From: Acidimicrobiales bacterium AG-410-I20
GTDB lineage: Bacteria > Actinomycetota > Acidimicrobiia > Acidimicrobiales > MedAcidi-G1
Length of the DNA stretch: 33,027 nt
Assembly: GCA_003215175.1 (NCBI GenBank)
Contig: QCKS01000015.1
Coordinates: 1-33,027, forward strand
Direction of reading: 5' to 3'
Below are positions 7,964 through 16,729 of this stretch, piece by piece. The translations under genes and the position numbers were made by a program. Position 1 is the stretch's first letter, and the number at the start of each line of letters is the position of its first letter. The notes beneath the pieces are model-generated. The model saw only the letters and a list, made by a program, of their open reading frames with translations, did no database searches and had not been told where the DNA came from.

Positions 7964-9531
7964 CTGAGCAAGCGCTTCAAACCGACATAAATGGTTTATT
8001 AATCAGAGAGAATCCTTTACCTGCTCCAGAAGGCCCCTGGAACATTGTTGACATACTTGACTACGGCCTTTCCGCATATCCAGAAAGAATTGCTCTTCAA
8101 TATCGGGAAGTTGCCCTTAGTTGGTTCGACCTTGAATCTCGTGTTTGTTCAGTTACCGGATGGCTCATAGCCATGGGGGCTTCTGAAGGAAGCCGAATAG
8201 CAGTCCAACTTTCAAATAGCACCGTTCCGGTAGAAATTTTCTTGGCCTCTCAAAGAATCGGAGCCATCTGGGTTGGGATAAACCCAAATCTTAGCCGAGA
8301 TGAAACCGAATGGATTTTACAAGATTGCGATGCTGCACTATTTATAACTCAGCAGAACCACAAAATAAATAACCCAAACACAGTCGTTATTGAGTCAATG
8401 GAAGATGACTGGATAGAGATACTGAGTTCCTGCGAACAGATCTCTAACAGCAAAAAAGAAGTGAACTCACATTCCCCTGCAGCTATCGCCTACACCAGTG
8501 GAACAAGTGGCCGTCCAAAAGGAGCGGTCCATAGCCAACACAACCTTCTCTGGCCTGGTGTCTCAAGTCGAACTCTCTATCCACCTATGGAAAATGAAAA
8601 AATTGGAACAGCATTATCTCTCTCTGTTTTAAACATCTTAGTTATCGGACCTCTTTTCTCTTTACTACGCGGAACAACTTCAGTTGTTCTAGATCCATCA
8701 AATGCTGAAAAAATGGCTGAACAAATCCGGGATGCGGAAATAAACGACCTTTTACTTGTCCCTACACAAGCGTATGATCTCGTTCACTCACAATCTGTAA
8801 CGGCTGAGGATCTTTCCTCTCTAAACAGAGTCGTGATTGGAGCAAGTCACACGCCTCAGGAACTTAGGGATCAGTGGAAAGAAAAGTTCGGTTTCTCTTG
8901 CACTATTGGCTATGGGCTTTCAGAAGCACCTTCTGGTGTAACCCGCCTTCGCCATGACCGCGAGTATGTCCCCGAAAGTGCTGGGCATGCTCTCGCTCCG
9001 GTGGACATAGAAATTTTTGATGAGGAAGGTACACATTTACCACCTGATTCTTTGGGAGAAATCTGCATTTCCCCGCGCCAAGATGGACCATGGAAAGGGG
9101 TCTGGTCCCCAATGCTTGGCTACTGGAGAAAGCCTAAAGAAACAGTAGAAGCTCTAAAAGATAACAGGCTCCATACTGGTGACATTGGATTAAAAAATAA
9201 GGACGATCATCTGATAGTTATTGGAAGACTCAGCGATGTAATCGTAAGAGGCGGAGCAAATATACATCCGACTGAAATAGAACGGGTACTTCTTTCATTT
9301 CCAGTTGTTGATGAGGCTGCTGTAATTGGTGTCCCTGATCAGCGACTAGGAGAAAAAGTTTATGCAGCGATCACTGTAAATAGAGACATTGATGTGCATG
9401 AAATATCTGATCAGATGACAAAGCATTTAGCTCGGTACAAGATCCCTGAAAAAATACTGATAGTTCCTGCACTGCCTCGTAATGCTATGGGCAAGGTAGA
9501 TAGGGAAAGACTTAGAGGTCACTTTCTTTAA
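7960..9531 (+). CDS. Acyl-CoA synthetase (AMP-binding), second copy
   Basis: A class I adenylate-forming enzyme of 523 residues. It has the phosphate loop YTSGTSGRPKGA (178-189), GYGLSEAPSG, the hinge block HTGDIGLKNKDDHLIVIGR with VIVRGGANIHPTEIE, and the C-terminal catalytic lysine in LPRNAMGKVDRERLR. It differs clearly from the minus-strand synthetase (SGTSG instead of SGTTG, shorter N-terminus), so it is a distant paralogue rather than a recent duplicate. It is the last gene of the thiolase-esterase-ligase operon, starting within ATGA at the esterase stop. Its own stop shares bases with the stop of the convergent ABC ATPase gene. The substrate is unknown. Confidence 0.92.
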   Translation: MTEQALQTDINGLLIRENPLPAPEGPWNIVDILDYGLSAYPERIALQYREVALSWFDLESRVCSVTGWLIAMGASEGSRIAVQLSNSTVPVEIFLASQRIGAIWVGINPNLSRDETEWILQDCDAALFITQQNHKINNPNTVVIESMEDDWIEILSSCEQISNSKKEVNSHSPAAIAYTSGTSGRPKGAVHSQHNLLWPGVSSRTLYPPMENEKIGTALSLSVLNILVIGPLFSLLRGTTSVVLDPSNAEKMAEQIRDAEINDLLLVPTQAYDLVHSQSVTAEDLSSLNRVVIGASHTPQELRDQWKEKFGFSCTIGYGLSEAPSGVTRLRHDREYVPESAGHALAPVDIEIFDEEGTHLPPDSLGEICISPRQDGPWKGVWSPMLGYWRKPKETVEALKDNRLHTGDIGLKNKDDHLIVIGRLSDVIVRGGANIHPTEIERVLLSFPVVDEAAVIGVPDQRLGEKVYAAITVNRDIDVHEISDQMTKHLARYKIPEKILIVPALPRNAMGKVDRERLRGHFL

Positions 9532-10508
9532 CTTAAGGCAACTACCGCAGAGTCAGAAATCTTCAGATTAACTATTTCTGAAACTTTCATTGACCCTTGA
9601 ATAGAAGTTGAGAGCTCTATTTTGCCAACTCTTATCTTGACCAAGGTAATTCCAGAACGAAAGACTGCAGAGATAACCTCACCCTTTATTCCGGTTTCTT
9701 CAGGGACTATAGAAAGCCCATCCTCTCTTATAAGCACTATTCCGGAACTGGATCCAAGTTGTCCAATTTCGCATCTACCCGAGTCATCTAGTTCAATAAA
9801 ATTTTCATGCCCCATACTTCGAGCTGATTCTTCAGAACTTGGATTTGACCAAACTTCACTGGGAGTTCCAATCTGTTCAATTTTCCCATTGTGCATAACT
9901 GCGATTCGGTCTGCTATGAAGAATGCCTCATCATGATCATGAGTTACATAAATTGCAGCTTGTTTTAGTTCTCTTAAAAGTTCAGATATATCTGCTAACA
10001 GTCGGTCACGAAGTGCCCGATCTAATGACGCCATAGGCTCGTCTAACATTAAGAGGCGTGGTTTGGGAGCAAGCGATCTAGCAAGAGCTACTCTCTGTGC
10101 TTCTCCTCCAGACAAACTTCCAATCTTTCTATTTTGGAAACCGTCTAAATCAACCATGCTTAAGAGTTCGTCTACTCTTTCTTGTCTTTCAATCCCCGTC
10201 ATTCGAAGTATCTGTAGTCCGAAATCAATATTTTCACCAACATTGCGATGAGGGAAAAGAGCATGATTTTGAAACATCAAACCAAATCCACGTTTATGAG
10301 GAGGGACTTCAGTCATTTCTTGTGTTCCCCACCATATTTTCCCGCTTTCCGGATTTTCAAGACCAGCAACCGTGCGCAATAAGGTGCTTTTGCCGCAACC
10401 TGAGGAGCCGAGAAGTACCACGATTTCTCCTTCTCCCACTTCAAAATCACATTCGTTAAGCACATACGTTCCATCAAATGGGACTTTTACATTTTCAACT
10501 CTGAGCAT
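9528..10508 (-). CDS. ABC transporter ATP-binding protein, ThiQ/FbpC-like
   Basis: The ATPase subunit of the importer, 326 residues. Walker A is LLGSSGCGKSTLL (34-42 core), the Q-loop lies in GLMFQNHALFP, the signature is LSGGEAQRVALARSL (132-136 core) and Walker B is LLMLDEPMASLD (Asp156, Glu157), with the switch His in YVTHDHDEA. It is about 90 residues longer than E. coli ThiQ. The extra C-terminus (about 235-326) looks like the regulatory TOBE-type extension of FbpC/PotA-class ATPases. The start ATG overlaps the permease stop (TGATG). The ThiB-type binding protein and the TPP riboswitch argue that the system imports thiamine or a related compound rather than iron. Confidence 0.9.
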   Translation of the reverse strand: MLRVENVKVPFDGTYVLNECDFEVGEGEIVVLLGSSGCGKSTLLRTVAGLENPESGKIWWGTQEMTEVPPHKRGFGLMFQNHALFPHRNVGENIDFGLQILRMTGIERQERVDELLSMVDLDGFQNRKIGSLSGGEAQRVALARSLAPKPRLLMLDEPMASLDRALRDRLLADISELLRELKQAAIYVTHDHDEAFFIADRIAVMHNGKIEQIGTPSEVWSNPSSEESARSMGHENFIELDDSGRCEIGQLGSSSGIVLIREDGLSIVPEETGIKGEVISAVFRSGITLVKIRVGKIELSTSIQGSMKVSEIVNLKISDSAVVALS

Positions 10509-12127
10509 CAGAAATCACTCCTAATTGTTTCTCTCTTAAACACGGAACCTTCAATGAGTATTACCGTCGCAGCCGTAATTACCATCAAAGTGACTGCTAA
10601 GGCCATAGCTTGCCCGCGCAATGCTTCACCAGGCGCTCCAAGTAAACGGAAAAGAACTAAAGGGGCGGTCAGCCGGTCTGGACTTCTCGGTAGAAAAGAT
10701 GTAGCGCCAAATTCTCCAATTGAAATTGCAAAAGCAAACGCTGCGCCGACTCCCAGAGCTCGAAACGCGATCGGGAAATCAATGTACTTAGTTACTTTGC
10801 TGGGTGAGGCTCCAAGCAAAGAAGCGGACTCGCGTAAAGAAGGATCGATACGTCTTAGTGTTGGGATCACTGTCCGCATAACAAATGGAATTCCTAAAAG
10901 TGCGTGCGCTATTGGCACTAAAATCCATGAAGACCTTAGATCTAAGGGAGGTGTATCTAAAGAAATCAACATCCCGAAACCTAAAACTACGGCTGATACT
11001 CCTAAGGGAAGCATCATGCCAAAATCTAAGAAGTTAGAGAGCCAACGATTTCCATGAACAACGAAGAATGAGGCGACACCTCCCAAAAGGGCGGCTAAAA
11101 CTGCTGCAACCACAGCAAACAGCAATGAGTTTTTTAGAGCTGCTAAAGATGACAAGGGAACTAAAGAAATACGATCAGCCATTGCTGAAAAGTTCTGAAA
11201 TGAATATCCATCTCCTACCCCAATTGCTCGTTCTACAAGAATGACGATAGGTAGACCTACAAGAATTCCTAACAGGAGAATATTTCCTACCAGGAGTTTT
11301 CTTGATGCTCGCTCAGGATTTAGTTCGACTTTACTCTCCACGACTGCTTGTCGTTTTTGTAAGAAATTCATGATTAAGACCATGACCATTACTGCGCCTA
11401 ATTGGATAACAGCTAAGACAGAAGCAACCGATATATCTCCTCTCCAAACCGCTTGTCGCCAAATCTCTGTCTCTATTGTTGCTCTTGTTGGCCCGCCGAG
11501 TAGCAAAACTATTCCAAAAGAAGTCAAACAAAATACAAAAACAACTGATGCAGCAGCTGCTAACGCAGGAACTAATCGAGGGAGAGTGATTTTTCTAAAA
11601 ATGTGCCATGGTGCTGCTCCCAAAATTTTTGCTTGTTCTTCAACTCTTGGATCAAGACCTGCCCAAAAAGAACCCACTGTTCTTACGACAATTGCGAGGT
11701 TAAAGAAGATATGTGCTAGCAGTAACGCCCAGACAGTGTGATGAAGCCGAAACATCCCTTGATCTAGTCCAAATCTTTGAAATAACGCCATAAACGCACC
11801 TGCTGCTACCACTGTTGGTAAAACAAAAGGAATAGTTGTCAAAGCCTGAAATAGTTTCTTTCCTGGAAATGAAAACCGTGCCACAAGATAAGCCGCAGGC
11901 AAGGCAAGCATCATTGTGCAAACAGTAGATAAAAAGGCTTGCCAAATTGTAAACCATGCAATTTGACGAAAAGGCTTACTAGAGAGGTAGGACCAAAACT
12001 CATTAATCCTTTCCCCATCTAAAGTATGACTAAAAATTTTTAGTAATGGCCAATAGAAAAAAACCCCGACAAATAAAACTGGTAAAAAAAATAGAAACGC
12101 CCACACGAACCTTTTTTGGGGATTCAT
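10508..12127 (-). CDS. thiP: ABC transporter permease, fused two-module ThiP-like
   Basis: An integral membrane permease with two homologous halves and about 12 predicted hydrophobic segments. Each half carries an ATPase-contact EAA loop: EEQAKILGAAPWHIFRKITL in the first and ESASLLGASPSKVTKYIDFP in the second. I take the ATG at 12127, which forms an ATGA overlap with the binding-protein stop and yields 539 residues, close to E. coli ThiP. The frame also allows an ATG at 12148, seven codons earlier. The fused arrangement is shared by ThiP and by iron permeases, so the name rests on the ThiB-like partner and the upstream TPP riboswitch. It is translationally coupled to both neighbours. Confidence 0.87.
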   Translation of the reverse strand: MNPQKRFVWAFLFFLPVLFVGVFFYWPLLKIFSHTLDGERINEFWSYLSSKPFRQIAWFTIWQAFLSTVCTMMLALPAAYLVARFSFPGKKLFQALTTIPFVLPTVVAAGAFMALFQRFGLDQGMFRLHHTVWALLLAHIFFNLAIVVRTVGSFWAGLDPRVEEQAKILGAAPWHIFRKITLPRLVPALAAAASVVFVFCLTSFGIVLLLGGPTRATIETEIWRQAVWRGDISVASVLAVIQLGAVMVMVLIMNFLQKRQAVVESKVELNPERASRKLLVGNILLLGILVGLPIVILVERAIGVGDGYSFQNFSAMADRISLVPLSSLAALKNSLLFAVVAAVLAALLGGVASFFVVHGNRWLSNFLDFGMMLPLGVSAVVLGFGMLISLDTPPLDLRSSWILVPIAHALLGIPFVMRTVIPTLRRIDPSLRESASLLGASPSKVTKYIDFPIAFRALGVGAAFAFAISIGEFGATSFLPRSPDRLTAPLVLFRLLGAPGEALRGQAMALAVTLMVITAATVILIEGSVFKRETIRSDF

Positions 12128-13149
12128 CGAAGTACGATTTGTGTCCACCGCTCAGTCCAGTTGTTTCGATTTCTTTCAATGATCTCTGGATCAAGCATGT
12201 AGGGATCTTCAACTACTTCAGCAAATTCAGCAAAAGTTGCTGGGAGTTCTGCTTCATTTGAAGCGGGAAACATCAACATAGAGTTTGGTATGTCTTGTTG
12301 AAATGTATTCGAAAGCATGAAATCAATCAGATTTTCAGCAGCTTCTTGGTTCTTAGTCCCATTAACGACACCAGCAAACTCTATTTGTCGAAAACAAGTG
12401 TCGGTCAATACCCCTGTGGGAGGGCTATCAATAGGTGTTTCGGCATATATGACTTCAGCGGGCGGACTTGAAGCGTATGAAACAACTAGTGGATGCTCTC
12501 CGCCACCGGCAACAAATTCAACTTCATAAGCATCTTCCCATCCTGAAGTAACAGTCACATCATTGTCTCTTAAAGCAGCCCACCAAAGTTCCCAGTCATC
12601 GCCATATTCAGCAATTGTGGCTAAGAAAAATGCCAGACCTGGGGATGAAGTCTCAGGGTTCTGCACAACCAGTTGACCAGAATACTTTGAATCAATTAAG
12701 TCATCTAAGTTTTTTGGGGGTGGAAGATCTGAGCTAAAGCTATCTATCCAGTAATTTATGCAGACATCACCGAAATCAATAGGTGTAACCCTGTGCTGAG
12801 TATCGAGTTGAATTTCTTCTGAGACTTTACTTAATGAGGGTGATTCGTATACAGCGAATATGTCAGCATTCAACGCCCTTTGAAGGAATGTGTTATCAAT
12901 CCCGAATATGACATCGGCAGAAGGATTACTTGAAGTAAGTATTGCTGAAGCTAAAAGCTGTCCTGTGTCTCCTGCCATTTGAACTTCAACATTTACCCCG
13001 GTTTGCTGAGTAAATTCTTCAAATACGCCTTCAGAGATCCAGAAAGAATCGTGAGTTAAGAGAGTGACTGTGTCATCTTTCTTCTCAGCGCAAGTGGTAG
13101 CGGTTATTACGACAAATATAACTGTGATCAATAATAGAAATTTTTTCAT
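12124..13149 (-). CDS. thiB: Thiamine-type ABC transporter substrate-binding protein (ThiB-like)
   Basis: A periplasmic or lipid-anchored solute-binding protein of 341 residues. A basic, hydrophobic N-terminus ends in ITATTC. This is a weak lipobox because the residue before Cys is Thr, so lipidation is uncertain. The mature part carries hallmarks of the ThiB/TbpA family: VTLLTHDSFWIS, then FTQQTGVNVEV, PSADVIFGIDNTFLQRAL, and a WWAALRDNDVTVTSGWEDAY segment. It should capture thiamine or its phosphates for the ThiP/ThiQ pair. The ATG lies 4 bases after GGAGGGAG, which is also the 3' end of the TPP riboswitch, so translation is expected to drop when TPP is abundant. It overlaps the permease start by 4 bases. 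Confidence 0.9.
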   Translation of the reverse strand: MKKFLLLITVIFVVITATTCAEKKDDTVTLLTHDSFWISEGVFEEFTQQTGVNVEVQMAGDTGQLLASAILTSSNPSADVIFGIDNTFLQRALNADIFAVYESPSLSKVSEEIQLDTQHRVTPIDFGDVCINYWIDSFSSDLPPPKNLDDLIDSKYSGQLVVQNPETSSPGLAFFLATIAEYGDDWELWWAALRDNDVTVTSGWEDAYEVEFVAGGGEHPLVVSYASSPPAEVIYAETPIDSPPTGVLTDTCFRQIEFAGVVNGTKNQEAAENLIDFMLSNTFQQDIPNSMLMFPASNEAELPATFAEFAEVVEDPYMLDPEIIERNRNNWTERWTQIVLR

Positions 13150-13154
13150 TTATC

Positions 13155-13267
13155 TCCCTCCGCTGGCATTACCCAGTTCAGGTTCAATCGGGTCGGTAGT
13201 ACCTTCATCAAAATTGATGACGACAACTACCCTCTCAGCCCACCATCTTGGTGCGAGCTCCCCGGTG
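13155..13267 (-). promoter_or_regulatory. TPP riboswitch (THI element)
   Basis: Read on the minus strand, the spacer upstream of thiB holds the conserved THI-box blocks in order: CACCGGGGAGCTCG, GGCTGAGAGGG, a variable P3-type arm with a TCATCAATTTTGATGA hairpin flanked by GGTAGT/ACTACC, then ACCCGATTGAACCTGAACTG and GGGTAATGCCAGCGGAGGGA. This is a near-perfect match to TPP aptamers. The 3' end GGAGGGAG is also the Shine-Dalgarno sequence of thiB and no terminator hairpin with a U-run follows, so control is probably at translation initiation. Only about 20 bases separate it from the GH3 stop. A CATAAT at 13288-13293 overlapping that stop is a weak -10 candidate; otherwise it lies on a read-through transcript. 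Confidence 0.95.
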
Positions 13268-13288
13268 TTTTTCTTGAGGTTAGTACGA

Positions 13289-15832
13289 TTATGTGGATAG
13301 GTCTACAGATAAAACCTTTCTTATATCCATAGAGGAAGCTCCTATATTGAGCTCAAACTTTCCAGGATCTATAAACCAACCAGATTCCGGTCGATGGCCT
13401 AAGTGATGACCGCCAGCCGCAACAGGAATGCGATGATTACGAGATTCGTAGTCAGGGTCTCCAGGGTCAAAGACGGCAAAGGAGCGATAATCAAGCTCTA
13501 TCAATGCATCGATTGTTTCGCCAGGCTGAAGTTTCACTTTTAGGAATCCTTTGAGTTCCTGCGGGGGTCTCTGTGAAACTGGCGAAACTGGAGCAACATA
13601 ACATTGCACTGTTTCACTGCCAGTTCGGTCACCTGTGTTCGTGACTGGAACTGAAACATAAATTTTTTCGCCTTTTTCTAATTCTTCAATCGTTTTTGCT
13701 CCACTAACTACTGGTTCTCCCCACTCAAAAGTGGTGTAGCCCAAACCGTGTCCAAATGGGAACGCAACAGCAATATCTCTAGCTTGATACCAGCGATAAC
13801 CTACAAATACCCCTTCTCCATAGTTGACTACACCTGCTTCACCTGGATAATTAATGAACGCAGGAGTGTCTTCTAATCGATGGGGCCATGTATTGGGAAG
13901 TCGTCCTCCTGGCTCTTCTGCACCAGTCAAAACATCCACTAAAGCATGGCTCATCTCCTGACCACCGAACCAAGTTTGGAGCACTGCAGGTGCTATATCT
14001 GCCCAATCAGTTGTTACTACTGAACCAGAATTCACAACGACAACAGTATTTGGATTTGCCTCACAGACTCGTCGAATCAACTCAGGTTGATTACCCGGCA
14101 ACTCCATGAATTCACGGTCACGACCTTCTGTCTCCCAATCGGCATTTGTTCCAACCACTACAACAGCAGCATCGCAGTTTGCAGCAGCATCAACCGCCCT
14201 TTCAAGCAAATCACCAACAATTGGGAACTGAAGTCCGAGTTGAACTCCATGCAAGAAAACACTTTTTTCGCTTGAGAACTCAACAGTAAGCTCAACAGGC
14301 TTATCGGCAGATAAAGAAACAATTGCTTCTATTTCTACGCTTCCCATTCCGAAAAAAGCTTCTCCTTGTGGCGGTGGTTCAGAAATTCCGTCTAGAACTA
14401 TCTCACCATCTACATAAACGCGAGCTCGACCCGCTTGAATAAGGGTCAGTGTGTGATCTCCATCAATCTCGGTATGGAGTTGAGCTGTTGCTCGAAATGA
14501 AAAAGATCCGAGTTCATCTGCTCCAGATTGATCTTCGGGTGTAAGTAATCGTCCACTTTTACCCGTATGGGTTGCATAAGGTTCCCCTTCCCAAGCCACT
14601 CCATTGAAATATTCAACTCGGAATCCATTACTTCCTTCAGAATTGGTCAACAATCTCTGAGGAACTGGACGAGGTGTTCTATCAGTAATCGCCCCAATTT
14701 CGTAATGAATCTCGGTTTGAGGACTTAGTCTTTCTTTTAACGCTTCTACTGGGGTGATCTCATATTGTGGAACAAGGGATGCAGAACCCCCGCCCATAAG
14801 CATTGCGCCGGCCGCATTTGGCCCAATAACTGCTAACGAAGAAATGCTTTCCATCTTGAATGGAAGAACATCATTATTTTTTAGGAGAACCATTGCTTCT
14901 GTTGCTGCAGTTCTCGCTAACTCACGGTGAGCACTTACATCCAACGTTTCTTCGGGCTGGTTTAATGGCTCTTCAAAAGCGTTAGTTCTCTCAAGAAGTA
15001 AAAGAAGCCTCTTAACCGCTTCATCGATAACTCCTTCGGGCACTTCCCCATTTTCTACCGCTTCTACTAAACGGGCTCCGTAAAAACGTCCCGGTCCGGG
15101 CATTTCTAGATCTAGCCCTGCTAGCGCCATTTCATTTGTTGTTTTTGCGGCATACCAATCTGTGACTACTATCCCAGTAAACCCCCACTCTTCGCGGAGA
15201 ATTTCTGTCAATAACGTTGGATTCTCACAAGCAAACGAACCATTCACTCGGTTGTAGGACCCCATTATTCCCCAGGGCTCAGCTTCTTTTACCGCCATCT
15301 CAAATGGACGCAAATAAATTTCCCTTAAAGCTCGTTCAGGAACTCGGGAATCAATACTGTGTCTTTCAAATTCAGAATCATTGGCTACAAAATGTTTAAT
15401 CGTTGTTCCCACATTTTCGCTTTGGACACCTTTGATAAAACCGATTGCTATACGACCAGTCAAATATGGATCTTCGGAATAGCATTCAAAATTCCTACCT
15501 CCAAGAGGCGTTCGATGAATGTTCACAGTTGGAGCTAATAGAACATGACTTGCACGAGCGCGTGTCTCTAAACCAAGCACTTTGCCTATTTCTTGGATGA
15601 GTTCAGGATTCCACGTCGCTCCAAGAGCAGAACCACAAGGGACACAAAGAGCTGGAGTGCCAGTACCTAAGAGTCCTGCACCGCGTGCCCCATTCGGCCC
15701 ATCTGTAACTTTTAATGCAGGTATTTGAAGACGATCTACAGGATTAGCATCCCAAATGCCTCGACCAGTCATAAGAGAGACTTTTTCTTCTAAAGTCATT
15801 TCATTTACGAAACTTTCATGGTTGGTATTCAT
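13289..15832 (-). CDS. Glycoside hydrolase family 3 beta-glucosidase with PA14 insert
   Basis: 847 residues with the usual order of GH3 beta-glucosidases: catalytic barrel (about 1-300), alpha/beta sandwich interrupted by a PA14 carbohydrate-binding domain (about 395-535, FRVEYFNG...ARVYVDGEIVLDG), then a C-terminal fibronectin-III-like domain (ETVQCYVAPV...LKGFLKVKLQPGE). The nucleophile is Asp225 in GIVVTDWYA. KHFVAND (146-152) and GGRNFECYSEDP line the sugar pocket, and the acid/base Glu is expected in WETEGRDREF. There is no signal peptide, so it probably acts in the cytoplasm on imported oligosaccharides. GGAGAGAT precedes the ATG at 15832. No sugar transporter or regulator lies next to it. 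The thi importer downstream is a different pathway. Confidence 0.95.
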   Translation of the reverse strand: MNTNHESFVNEMTLEEKVSLMTGRGIWDANPVDRLQIPALKVTDGPNGARGAGLLGTGTPALCVPCGSALGATWNPELIQEIGKVLGLETRARASHVLLAPTVNIHRTPLGGRNFECYSEDPYLTGRIAIGFIKGVQSENVGTTIKHFVANDSEFERHSIDSRVPERALREIYLRPFEMAVKEAEPWGIMGSYNRVNGSFACENPTLLTEILREEWGFTGIVVTDWYAAKTTNEMALAGLDLEMPGPGRFYGARLVEAVENGEVPEGVIDEAVKRLLLLLERTNAFEEPLNQPEETLDVSAHRELARTAATEAMVLLKNNDVLPFKMESISSLAVIGPNAAGAMLMGGGSASLVPQYEITPVEALKERLSPQTEIHYEIGAITDRTPRPVPQRLLTNSEGSNGFRVEYFNGVAWEGEPYATHTGKSGRLLTPEDQSGADELGSFSFRATAQLHTEIDGDHTLTLIQAGRARVYVDGEIVLDGISEPPPQGEAFFGMGSVEIEAIVSLSADKPVELTVEFSSEKSVFLHGVQLGLQFPIVGDLLERAVDAAANCDAAVVVVGTNADWETEGRDREFMELPGNQPELIRRVCEANPNTVVVVNSGSVVTTDWADIAPAVLQTWFGGQEMSHALVDVLTGAEEPGGRLPNTWPHRLEDTPAFINYPGEAGVVNYGEGVFVGYRWYQARDIAVAFPFGHGLGYTTFEWGEPVVSGAKTIEELEKGEKIYVSVPVTNTGDRTGSETVQCYVAPVSPVSQRPPQELKGFLKVKLQPGETIDALIELDYRSFAVFDPGDPDYESRNHRIPVAAGGHHLGHRPESGWFIDPGKFELNIGASSMDIRKVLSVDLST

Positions 15833-15860
15833 ATCTCTCCTTTCTCTCTCCCCAAAGAAA

Positions 15861-16640
15861 TTACTGCTTACTAGATTCTTGATTCCTTAAAGCCCACCAA
15901 GCATCAAGGCGGATGCGAAGTTCTTTTGAATCTAAATCTCCTTCAGTTCGTTTTATCTCTAGTAGATACGAAAGCGCTTCGGCAACATCTGGTCCCGGTT
16001 CAATGTTCAAATGCTCCATTACTGCTGTTCCATCTAATCCGGGGCGCTCTGCAGCCTGCCGATCCTCTTCTGCTAAAGCAGCGATCCGGCGTTCAAGATC
16101 GTCCATTGCTTCTTGAATCCCTCGGGCCTTAACTTCATTACGTGTTGTACAATCGCATCGAATTAAGTGATTCAATTTCCCCAATAAGGGGCCGGCATCT
16201 CTTGCATATCTCCGTACTGCTGAATCAGACCATCCATCGATATAACCTTTAAATCGGCCAGAAAGTCGTACAAGTTCTACTACTTCCTCAATGACGTTTT
16301 CTGGATAACCAAGCTTTTCGAGTCTCTTCCTCGCCATTCTTGAGCCAACAACCTCATGATGACGGAAAGTTACTCCGCCATGTTCAAATGAACGGGTTTT
16401 AGGTTTTCCAATATCATGGAAGAGCGCGCCTAGCCGAACTGTTATTTCCGGGTCCGTTTTAGATACCACAGCAATGGTGTGAGCCAAAACATCTTTGTGT
16501 CTATGTATCGGATCTTGTTCCATGCTTAACAACAGCAACTCTGGAACAAGCGAATCCATCTCGCCTGTTTCGATAGCTTCTAATAACGCGGACTCACAAT
16601 CAGAAGCTAATAAAATTTCTGAGAGTTGCTCACTAGACAT
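15861..16640 (-). CDS. HD-domain protein resembling the C-terminal half of an actinobacterial CCA-adding enzyme
   Basis: 259 residues. The sequence follows the C-terminal part of actinobacterial CCA tRNA nucleotidyltransferases: HRHKDVLAHT (about 46-55), the HD pair in GALFHDIGKPKTRSF (His75-Asp76), FRHHEVVGSRMARKRL, SAVRRYARDAGPLLGKLNHL, DCTTRN and GLDGTAVMEHLNIEPGP. HD domains in these enzymes give phosphatase or 2',3'-phosphodiesterase activity. The N-terminal nucleotidyltransferase head (about 200 residues with the GxD metal motif) is absent: a TAG stands four codons before the ATG at 16640, and the next gene upstream is divergent and unrelated. It may be a stand-alone phosphohydrolase or one half of a split enzyme. 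No strong ribosome site is visible. Confidence 0.8.
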   Translation of the reverse strand: MSSEQLSEILLASDCESALLEAIETGEMDSLVPELLLLSMEQDPIHRHKDVLAHTIAVVSKTDPEITVRLGALFHDIGKPKTRSFEHGGVTFRHHEVVGSRMARKRLEKLGYPENVIEEVVELVRLSGRFKGYIDGWSDSAVRRYARDAGPLLGKLNHLIRCDCTTRNEVKARGIQEAMDDLERRIAALAEEDRQAAERPGLDGTAVMEHLNIEPGPDVAEALSYLLEIKRTEGDLDSKELRIRLDAWWALRNQESSKQ

Positions 16641-16729
16641 ACTCAGAGTCTAGAGAGATCTGAGATAACACCTATGTGCGGCATAGGCTAATAGACATAT
16701 AACGTTCTCTTTGCGGAGATTGATATTAG

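Noticed and set aside
10554-11741. Two long plus-strand open frames opposite the ThiP-like permease
   Set aside because: The permease on the minus strand has membrane helices and two EAA loops; the plus-strand frames are low-complexity Lys/Thr/Ala shadows without motifs.
9528-13149. ABC operon as an iron(III) importer
   Set aside because: The fused permease and long ATPase fit iron systems, but the ThiB-type binding protein and the TPP riboswitch directly upstream favour thiamine.
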